From: an uncultured Desulfovibrio sp.
GTDB lineage: Bacteria; Desulfobacterota; Desulfovibrionia; Desulfovibrionales; Desulfovibrionaceae
DNA length: 5,438 bases
Direction: 5' to 3'
Assembly (NCBI GenBank): GCA_900550745.1
Contig: URTO01000156.1
Span: forward strand, 1 to 5,438
Under the pieces are notes generated by a model. It did no database searches, was not told where the DNA came from, and worked only from the letters and a program-made list of their open reading frames with translations. Shown one piece after another: positions 1-4,498 of this stretch. Each line of letters opens with the position of its first letter. Position 1 is the stretch's first letter. The position numbers and the translations under genes were made by a program.

Positions 1-66
1 ACAGTGCGATGAAAATACAGCCTTTTTCTTCGGTTTTCCCCTTGGCGGGATCCACTGCTGAGGCAT
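1..66 (-). CDS. Possible start of a gene running off the left edge
   Basis: An ATG at 66-64 opens a frame of 22 codons that is still open at the window edge. It begins MPQQWIPPRGKPKKK, so it is basic and proline-rich. A GGA lies 5 bases upstream and a candidate minus-strand promoter (118-145) would give a leader of about 45 bases. A second frame, starting at 106 and ending in KTEEKGCIFIAL at the edge, is also open, so even the reading frame is uncertain. I recognise neither peptide. The strand agrees with every other gene in the window. This is weakly supported and may be leader sequence only. Confidence 0.2.
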   Translation of the reverse strand, partial: MPQQWIPPRGKPKKKAVFSSHC

Positions 67-117
67 TTTTCCGGTTATCCCTTTGGAGTTTCAAGGAAAA
101 AAGCATCAACCATTTTT

Positions 118-145
118 AATATAGCCTTTTAGAAAATCATCGAAA
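118..145 (-). promoter_or_regulatory. Candidate sigma-70-type promoter facing the left edge
   Basis: Read on the minus strand, a -10-like TATATT (123-118, five of six consensus bases) follows a weak -35-like TTTCGA (145-140) by 16 bases. It sits in the AT-rich stretch downstream of the paaK hairpin. It points at the possible gene start near position 66, where a new promoter would be expected. AT-rich DNA gives such matches by chance, so this is a suggestion only. Confidence 0.3.
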
Positions 146-184
146 AGGAAAATCTCCCTTTCAATCAGTAAGACACCAACCGAT

Positions 185-193
185 TGCTATAAT
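185..193 (+). promoter_or_regulatory. Extended -10 promoter element on the plus strand
   Basis: TGCTATAAT is a perfect TATAAT (188-193) with the TGn extension (185-187) typical of promoters that can work without a good -35. No convincing -35 is seen 16-18 bases upstream. Transcription would start near 200 and run toward the 26-bp hairpin at 335-388. No plus-strand gene lies ahead: the long open frame there is the antisense of paaK. If active it would make a short RNA, or an antisense RNA if it read through. Confidence 0.3.
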
Positions 194-304
194 TCATCTC
201 AGCTCTTCACTCTGCGAAGGTATACTGGCGCTGAATTGTCCACACAAAGGAAGGGCGCCGATCGGCCCGTTGCTGAGAACGAAGCCGGAACCGACGCCCG
301 GATA

Positions 305-388
305 GGAAAGTCTTTGGAGAGGGAGAGGGGAGGTTTGGAGGGGGGAGGGAGAAACTTTCTCCAGAAAGTTTCTCCCTCCCCCCTCCAA
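305..388 (-). repeat. Copy 1 of a dispersed hairpin plus pyrimidine-tail element
   Basis: Read on the minus strand, this element is a long hairpin, then a C/T-only tail, then CTCCAAAGACTTTCC. The element at 1803-1883 has the same order: a stem containing GGAGAA(A/C)CTT and its complement, a pyrimidine tail, then TTTCCCAAAATTTTTG. Each sits just after a stop codon on the minus strand. I infer that they are two diverged members of one intergenic repeat family acting as transcription terminators. Elements of this look are, to my recollection, common after genes in Desulfovibrionaceae, but that was not checked. Confidence 0.55.
335..388 (-). terminator. Perfect 26-bp hairpin after paaK
   Basis: Positions 335-360 and 363-388 are perfect reverse complements (26 bp) separated by only two bases; in RNA the innermost pairs would open to form the loop. 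The hairpin begins 18 bases after the paaK stop codon. Read on the minus strand it is followed by a C-rich pyrimidine tract, not a run of U, so it departs from the standard intrinsic terminator. It could still halt polymerase or protect the 3' end. Because it is symmetric it would also form in a plus-strand RNA, where the following bases are again not U-rich. Confidence 0.7.
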
Positions 389-406
389 TCTTCACAACAC
401 CTTTCT

Positions 407-1705
407 TCAGCTCTTCTCGCGCTTGTCGATAACGCGCTGGGCCTTGCCTTCGGTGCGGGGCAGGGAATTGTGCTGCACGAGTTCGACCTTGGGCGTGATG
501 AGGATTTCGTCCTTGAGGGCGCGGGCGATGGTCTCCTGAAGGCCGCGCAGCACGCGCATGTCTTCCACAAAGCTCTCCTCGCGGATTTCGACCTGTACCT
601 TCATGGTATCCTTGAGGCCGTCGCGCTCAAGGACGATGACATAGTTCTGGCCCACTTCGGGGTAGGCCATGAGCACGCGCTCGACCTGCATGGGATAGAT
701 GTTCACACCCTTGACGATGATCATGTCGTCGGAACGGCCAAGGATGCGGTCGATGCGGCGGTGCTTGCGGCCGCAGGGACAGTCGCCGGGGATGATCCGG
801 GTAAGATCGCGTGTCCGGTAGCGCAGGATGGGCATCCCGTGGCGGCACAGGGTCGTGAGCACCAGCTCGCCCACTTCGCCGTCCGGAACCAGCTTCCCGG
901 TGTTCGGATCAATGATTTCCATCAGGTAGGCATCTTCCCAAAGGTGCAGGCCGTTCTGGTACTGGCACTCGAAGGCCACGCCGGGGCCGTTCATTTCGGA
1001 CAGGCCGTAGGAGTTGTATACCTTCATGTCGAACAGGGTTTCGATGCGGCGGCGCGTTTCTTCGGTGTAGGGCTCCGCGCCCACGCAGGCGATGCGCAGG
1101 GAAAGGGCCTTGGGGTCTTCGCCCTCCTCAATCAGGGTCGTGCCGAGATGCAGGGCGTAGGAGGGCAGGATGTGGGCCACGGTCGTCCCGAAATCCTTCA
1201 CCAGTTTGAGCTGGCGCTTGGAGTTGCCCGCGCCCGCCGGAATGGTCATGCAGCCGAGGCGCTCGGCGCCGAAATGGATGCCGAGGCCGCCCGTAAACAG
1301 GCCGTAGCCGGACATATTCTGAAACACGTCGTCTTTGCGTACGCCCGCCATGTAGAGGCTGCGGGCCATGAGATCGGCCCAACTGTTGATGTCGGACTGG
1401 GTGTAGCAGACGGCTACCGGGGTGCCGGTGGTGCCGCTGGAGCAGTGCATGCGCACGAATTCGGAATGCGGAACCGTGGCGAGCCCATACGGATACTGGG
1501 AGCGGAGATCGTCCTTGCTGGTAAAGGGAATCCGCCGGATGTCCTCAAGGGAGCGCAGGTTGTCGGCGGACACCCCGGCTTCGGCAAGGCGCTTGGCGTA
1601 GAAAGGCGCGCGGCTGGCTTGCTGAATGGTCGTTTTCAGGCGCGCCAACTGAACGGTTTCCAGCGTGGCCCTGTCCCATGTTTCGGCTTTGTCAAAGTAA
1701 TCCAT
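407..1705 (-). CDS. paaK: Phenylacetate-CoA ligase (PaaK family)
   Basis: This is an adenylate-forming enzyme of the cytoplasm that joins CoA to phenylacetate, or a similar aryl acid, using ATP. At 432 residues it has normal PaaK length. Visible motifs are the phosphate-binding loop SSGTTGTP (89-96), NSYGLSE (231-237) matching adenylation motif A5, YRTRDLTR (296-303) with its ribose-binding aspartate, a CPCGR patch (309-313), the hinge region GRSDDMIIVKGVNIYP (323-338), and LPRTEGKAQR (415-424) with the catalytic lysine (K421). I chose the ATG at 1705. A GTG at 1741 would add 12 residues without similarity to the family, and a candidate promoter overlaps it. No ring-epoxidation genes or indolepyruvate oxidoreductase genes are adjacent, so the enzyme may serve anaerobic aromatic amino acid breakdown. 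The substrate cannot be read from the sequence. Terminator-like hairpins lie on both sides, suggesting a one-gene unit. Confidence 0.93.
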   Translation of the reverse strand: MDYFDKAETWDRATLETVQLARLKTTIQQASRAPFYAKRLAEAGVSADNLRSLEDIRRIPFTSKDDLRSQYPYGLATVPHSEFVRMHCSSGTTGTPVAVCYTQSDINSWADLMARSLYMAGVRKDDVFQNMSGYGLFTGGLGIHFGAERLGCMTIPAGAGNSKRQLKLVKDFGTTVAHILPSYALHLGTTLIEEGEDPKALSLRIACVGAEPYTEETRRRIETLFDMKVYNSYGLSEMNGPGVAFECQYQNGLHLWEDAYLMEIIDPNTGKLVPDGEVGELVLTTLCRHGMPILRYRTRDLTRIIPGDCPCGRKHRRIDRILGRSDDMIIVKGVNIYPMQVERVLMAYPEVGQNYVIVLERDGLKDTMKVQVEIREESFVEDMRVLRGLQETIARALKDEILITPKVELVQHNSLPRTEGKAQRVIDKREKS

Positions 1706-1741
1706 CTTCGTATCCGTATTTGGTTGAAAAACGGTTAACAC

Positions 1742-1770
1742 GCTATCCGTAAAAGCGTTCGCTCATTCAA
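1742..1770 (-). promoter_or_regulatory. Candidate promoter for paaK
   Basis: Read on the minus strand, TTGAAT (1770-1765) lies 17 bases before GATAGC (1747-1742). The -35 is fair and the -10 poor (three of six). A start near 1735 would leave a leader of about 30 bases before the ATG at 1705, and would place the alternative GTG at 1741 outside the transcript. The position between the upstream terminator and the gene is right, but the match is weak. Confidence 0.3.
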
Positions 1771-1802
1771 CGGAACTCCCGCCGCGTAGCCACCCCACCA
1801 GT

Positions 1803-1883
1803 CAAAAATTTTGGGAAAGGACGGGAAAGGGGGTGGAGAAGGGGAGGAGAACCTTTTTTGGCAGGAAGGTTCTCCTTCTCCCC
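1803..1883 (-). repeat. Copy 2 of the dispersed hairpin plus pyrimidine-tail element
   Basis: This is the diverged partner of the element at 305-388. Read on the minus strand it has an imperfect hairpin, a long C/T tract with few other bases, and then CCCAAAATTTTTG, which supplies a run of five T. It lies between the DUF1786 gene and paaK. The stems of the two copies differ by compensating changes (AAACTTT/AAAGTTT in copy 1, GAACCTT/AAGGTTC in copy 2). That suggests the structure, rather than the sequence, is kept. Confidence 0.5.
1845..1876 (-). terminator. Hairpin terminator after the DUF1786 gene
   Basis: AGGAGAACCTT (1845-1855) and AAGGTTCTCCT (1866-1876) form an 11-bp stem around a 10-base loop. 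Further pairing of GGAGAA (1835-1840) with TTCTCC (1876-1881) is possible if the bases between bulge out. The stem starts 18 bases after the TAA of the DUF1786 gene, the same distance as the hairpin after paaK. Downstream there is a pyrimidine tract and, about 35 bases on, five T. I infer that it ends the transcript of the two-gene unit upstream of paaK. Confidence 0.65.
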
Positions 1884-1894
1884 AATGCAAACCA

Positions 1895-2971
1895 TTATGC
1901 CTCCCGCAGCGCAAGGCCGTGCAGCAGCCCGTGGCAGCCCGCAATCATCATGTCGCCGTGCGGGGCGATGAATTGGGCGTGCCCCAGCAGCATCCCGCGG
2001 CGCGGCCCGACCGCGAAGGTCGGGGCAAAGCCTTCCGCTTCAGGAGGCAGGGGAGCGAGAAACGCGCAGCCGTGCCCGCCTTTGGCGCGTACCTGTTCGT
2101 CGGGAAGCCAGCCGAAACCGAATTCCTTGAGATCGAACAGCAGGGCGTCGGTATCCAGCATCCCGGTGTGGTGCTCGTAGACGCCGAGGATACGCCCCTT
2201 GAAGACGAGGAACGCCGCAACATGGCTGTTGCCCACGTTGACCACCGTAACGCCTTGGCGCTGGCTGCGCTTGGCGACTTCCGGCGCGGCGAGCGCGCCG
2301 AGGACGGCTGCCGCGGCGGTATCCGCCACAGGCCCGCCCGTGCATTGCCGGAGGGCGCTGAGCCGGGTGCAGGGGGCGGGGGGCGTGTCGTACAGCCAGC
2401 GGGCGGGATCGCCCTGCGTTTCGGTGAGCAGGGCGCGCCAGAGGTTGAAGCGCCCGGCGCGGTTGCCTTCGGGATGGTGCCCGTGATCCTGTGCGGCGGC
2501 GACGACGAGGGAGGGCTTGGGAAGCCCGGCGGCGCTGAGGAGGCCGTCCCAGAAGCCGGGCTCGTAGTCGGCCAGCGGGACGGCGGCGTATCCTTTGGGG
2601 CAGGACGGCGTAATGGAGACGCCCTGCGCCTTCACGCGTTCGGGATTGTCGTGCAGGGCGAGGGCCGCATCAGGCGAGGCGGCGGGGGCGAGCCCGGCTG
2701 CCGCTTGTTCCTGAACGGCGACGGCGAAACCGCCGCCCATGTTGTGCCCGTACAGCCAGACGGGACGTCCGGCGGCCGTGTGGCGGCGGATGCGGCCGGC
2801 GATGCCGAGCGCAGGGGAGGGCAGGACGAAGCGGGGCCAGTTTTCGGCCCGTTCGCCGGGCAGGGCCAGCAGGGCATCCTGCGTCCCGCTGCCGATGTCG
2901 AGGCTCAGGATCGGCCCGGCGGCCGCCAGCAGACGCGCAACGGCGTCCCCGGCGGGAGAAAGTTCGGCCAT
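1895..2971 (-). CDS. DUF1786 family protein (ASKHA-like, function unknown)
   Basis: This 358-residue cytoplasmic protein has no signal peptide or membrane segment. I recognise the DUF1786 pattern. Near the N-terminus, ILSLDIGSGTQDALL (21-35) looks like the phosphate-1 loop of the actin/Hsp70/sugar-kinase fold, and VTVVNVGNSHVAAFLV (241-256) looks like its phosphate-2 loop. Between them are YGHNMGGG (74-81), QDHGHHPEGNR (161-171) and CTGGPVADTAAAA (210-222). The C-terminal part has EHHTGMLD (266-273) and APHGDMMIAGCHGLLHG (336-352), rich in His and Cys. Older databases label the family a putative pyruvate formate-lyase activating enzyme. I see no radical-SAM CxxxCxxC motif, so that name is probably wrong. 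The start lies 2 bases after the TAG of the small upstream gene, with a good ribosome-binding site inside that gene, so the two are likely coupled and may act together. Whether it binds ATP is inference from the fold-like motifs. Confidence 0.82.
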   Translation of the reverse strand: MAELSPAGDAVARLLAAAGPILSLDIGSGTQDALLALPGERAENWPRFVLPSPALGIAGRIRRHTAAGRPVWLYGHNMGGGFAVAVQEQAAAGLAPAASPDAALALHDNPERVKAQGVSITPSCPKGYAAVPLADYEPGFWDGLLSAAGLPKPSLVVAAAQDHGHHPEGNRAGRFNLWRALLTETQGDPARWLYDTPPAPCTRLSALRQCTGGPVADTAAAAVLGALAAPEVAKRSQRQGVTVVNVGNSHVAAFLVFKGRILGVYEHHTGMLDTDALLFDLKEFGFGWLPDEQVRAKGGHGCAFLAPLPPEAEGFAPTFAVGPRRGMLLGHAQFIAPHGDMMIAGCHGLLHGLALREA

Positions 2972-2973
2972 GA

Positions 2974-3372
2974 CTATTTTCCTTTATTCTGGATAAGCAC
3001 CAGCGGGATGCGGTGCAGCGCGCTGGAGAGGCTTTCCGTGGTGCCGATGCGCCACCACACGTCGTCGAGTTCCCATCCGGCGCGGCTCGCAATGTCGCTG
3101 ACCAGACCTTTGAGGTTGATGATGGGGTGGCGCTCGAAGACCTGCGGCAGGCCGTAGGTCAGGCTGCATACGAGGCAGCGTCCCGCGCGCTGGTGGAGTT
3201 CAAAGTAAAAATGCAGTTCGCCGTCGTCGCTTTCTTCGGGATCGATGGCGAGGCGGATATCATAGGCCCCTTCTTCCGCATCTCCGAACAGTGCATCAAA
3301 GAAATCGTCGGTTCGCTGTTGAGGGAAAAGATCGTTCAGACATTCGGGGGTAAAGACGTCACATACGGCCAT
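2974..3372 (-). CDS. Conserved-looking small protein of unknown function
   Basis: This 132-residue soluble protein has no signal peptide, membrane helix or known catalytic motif that I can identify. The N-terminus (about 8-50) is acidic, with LFPQQRTDDFFDALFGD near 15-31. The middle has alternating hydrophobic residues (ELHFYFEL, 52-59), followed by CLVC (66-69), TYGLPQVFERHP (72-83) and a tryptophan pair in DDVWWRIG (103-110). It reads as a small alpha/beta fold. Automatic annotations of similar Desulfovibrio proteins have, as I recall, carried the misleading label pancreas/duodenal homeobox protein; nothing here suggests a homeodomain. The ATG at 3372 is preferred because AAGGAAGG lies 8 bases upstream. 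The frame could open earlier, at 3609, but would then run antisense into gluQ and translate non-coding-like sequence. It is followed at once by the DUF1786 gene. Confidence 0.75.
   Translation of the reverse strand: MAVCDVFTPECLNDLFPQQRTDDFFDALFGDAEEGAYDIRLAIDPEESDDGELHFYFELHQRAGRCLVCSLTYGLPQVFERHPIINLKGLVSDIASRAGWELDDVWWRIGTTESLSSALHRIPLVLIQNKGK
2980..2985 (-). promoter_or_regulatory. Ribosome-binding site for the DUF1786 gene inside the upstream gene
   Basis: Read on the minus strand, AAAGGA (2985-2980) lies 8 bases before the ATG at 2971 and overlaps the last codons of the preceding gene, whose TAG is at 2976-2974. Ribosomes ending the first gene would stop on top of this site. This supports the start at 2971 and translational coupling. 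Confidence 0.75.
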
Positions 3373-3388
3373 GAAGGGAACCTTCCTT
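3373..3388 (-). promoter_or_regulatory. Ribosome-binding site within a small hairpin
   Basis: Read on the minus strand, AAGGAAGG (3388-3381) is a good Shine-Dalgarno sequence 8 bases before the ATG at 3372, and it decides that start. Part of it, GAAGG (3385-3381), can pair with CCTTC (3377-3373) across a 3-base loop. The resulting 5-bp hairpin abuts the start codon and could partly mask the site. Confidence 0.6.
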
Positions 3389-3438
3389 GCGTTGGGGGCC
3401 TGAGAAACGCACAACGTGCGGACGAAACAACAGTTTGG

Positions 3439-3467
3439 AAGGTAGCACCCATCGGCGCAAGACGCAA
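3439..3467 (-). promoter_or_regulatory. Candidate promoter for the small protein-DUF1786 pair
   Basis: Read on the minus strand, TTGCGT (3467-3462) precedes TACCTT (3444-3439) by 17 bases, and a TG stands one base before the -10 (extended -10). Each hexamer matches only three of six consensus bases. The location, between gluQ and the next gene, is where a promoter would be expected if the pair is transcribed separately. Read-through from gluQ is an alternative. Confidence 0.3.
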
Positions 3468-3483
3468 CAAGGGGCACCTTGCG
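3463..3483 (-). other. Second small hairpin after gluQ
   Basis: CAAGG (3468-3472) pairs with CCTTG (3477-3481) across four bases. Flanking CGCAA (3463-3467) offers an alternative pairing with TTGCG (3479-3483). There is no T run after it. It overlaps the -35 of the candidate promoter at 3439-3467. It may add to a weak terminator or simply be chance. Confidence 0.3.
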
Positions 3484-3484
3484 G

Positions 3485-3508
3485 CGCGACAACAAAGGGG
3501 TTTTCGCG
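3485..3508 (-). terminator. Weak hairpin directly after the gluQ stop
   Basis: Read on the minus strand, CGCGAAAAC (3508-3500) and GTTGTCGCG (3493-3485) pair at eight of nine positions around a 6-base loop, starting on the base after the gluQ TGA. It lacks a T run. It differs in sequence from the two hairpins flanking paaK and does not share their 18-base spacing. It could mark the 3' end of the transporter-gluQ unit, or lower read-through into the next pair. Confidence 0.4.
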
Positions 3509-4498
3509 TCAGCAGGCGGCGGAGAGCGAGGCCGCAAGATCGGCCTCGATAAGGACGCGTCCGGGAAGGGAACGCAGGCGGGCCGGATCGAACGCCGGAA
3601 GGAGATCACGGGGATGGATGGGGGAGGGCGCGCCGAGCAGCCCCGCCTTCCAGCCGAGGTAACCGGCTACGGCGGCGGGGGAAACGCCCGCATCCCGCAG
3701 GGAGGCCAACGTGAGGCTTGCGTGGCGCTTGGCGAGGCGTTCGCCTTCGGGATCGCAGAGTAGGGGCAGGTGCATATAGGCGGGGCGGGGATAGCCGAGC
3801 AGGTCGAACAGGGCGAGCTGGCGCGGCGTGGAGACGAGCAGGTCTTCCCCCCGGACGACTTGCGTAATGCCCATAAGCCCGTCGTCCACGACCACGGCAA
3901 GCTGATAGGCGATGACGCCGTCAGAGCGCCGCAAGGCGAAATCGCCGCCGCAGGCTTCCAACGTCATGCTGAAAGGGCCGGATACGGCATCCTCAAAAGC
4001 ATAGCCTCGTGAAGGGCAGCGGAGCCGGATGCAGGGGCGGCGCCCGGCGGCTTCCAGCCCGGCGCGGCGTTCGGGGGACAGGTTGCGGCAGGTTCCGGGG
4101 TAGGCGGCCCCGGCGTCCCCCACATGGGGCGCGCCCGCCAGCGTGCGCAGCTCCTTGCGGGTACAGTAGCAAGGGTAGGTATGCCCGGCCTTCTCCAGGC
4201 GGCTCAGGGCGTCGGCATACAGCCCCATGCGGGCGCTCTGGACGTACGGCCCCGCCGGGCCCCCGACATCGGGGCCTTCGTCCCAATCCAGTCCGAGCCA
4301 ATGCAGATCGCGGATGATCGCGTCGGCGTACCCGGCTCGTGAGCGGTCGGGATCGATGTCCTCCATCCGCAGCACGAGCGAACCGCCTTTGCTCCGGCAG
4401 GCCAGCCACGCGAGCAGGAAAGCCCATGCGTTGCCGAGGTGCAGGAAACCGGTGGGGCTCGGCGCGAGCCTGCCCCGGACGGGACGGGAGGCGTTCAT
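3509..4498 (-). CDS. gluQ: Glutamyl-Q tRNA(Asp) synthetase
   Basis: This is a cytoplasmic, tRNA-modifying paralogue of glutamyl-tRNA synthetase that attaches activated glutamate to the queuosine base at position 34 of tRNA(Asp). The 329 residues cover only the class I catalytic part; no anticodon-binding domain follows, as expected for GluQ. APSPTGFLHLGNA (12-24) is the HIGH-type signature. RMEDIDPDR (44-52) follows, and RLAKRHAS (254-261) is the KMSKS-type loop. A zinc site is visible as C110, C112, Y133 and C137, the Cys-x-Cys and Tyr-x3-Cys pattern of the E. coli enzyme, with roughly nine extra residues in between. The ATG at 4498 overlaps the stop of the transporter gene (ATGA) and has only a weak Shine-Dalgarno, so translation is probably coupled. 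The frame is open further upstream, but that part is a shadow of the transporter gene. No queuosine biosynthesis genes are in view. Confidence 0.93.
   Translation of the reverse strand: MNASRPVRGRLAPSPTGFLHLGNAWAFLLAWLACRSKGGSLVLRMEDIDPDRSRAGYADAIIRDLHWLGLDWDEGPDVGGPAGPYVQSARMGLYADALSRLEKAGHTYPCYCTRKELRTLAGAPHVGDAGAAYPGTCRNLSPERRAGLEAAGRRPCIRLRCPSRGYAFEDAVSGPFSMTLEACGGDFALRRSDGVIAYQLAVVVDDGLMGITQVVRGEDLLVSTPRQLALFDLLGYPRPAYMHLPLLCDPEGERLAKRHASLTLASLRDAGVSPAAVAGYLGWKAGLLGAPSPIHPRDLLPAFDPARLRSLPGRVLIEADLAASLSAAC

Noticed and set aside
194..570. Small minus-strand open frames across the 335-388 hairpin
   Set aside because: They translate the hairpin repeat and the paaK tail in other frames (products such as KVSPSP). 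Such frames are typical false genes over repeats.
236..1738. 500-codon open frame on the plus strand
   Set aside because: It is antisense to paaK, whose motifs are intact on the other strand. High GC at third positions removes stops from the opposite frame. The translation is low-complexity (Ala, Gly, His, Val) without a recognisable domain.
1706..1741. GTG start of paaK at 1741
   Set aside because: The extra 12 residues precede the usual PaaK N-terminus, and the codon overlaps a candidate promoter. It is not fully excluded.
1811..3157. 448-codon open frame on the plus strand
   Set aside because: It lies opposite the DUF1786 and small-protein genes, is rich in Gly, Arg and Ala, has no motif, and begins inside the hairpin repeat.
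2974..3372. Homeobox-type DNA-binding role for the small protein
   Set aside because: No helix-turn-helix or homeodomain pattern is visible; any such label would be a name carried over by automatic annotation.
3373..3609. N-terminal extension of the small protein to 211 residues
   Set aside because: The extension would overlap the 3' end of gluQ and passes through the hairpins. Its composition (Arg, Pro, Ser, Cys) is unlike the rest, and a good ribosome-binding site precedes the ATG at 3372.
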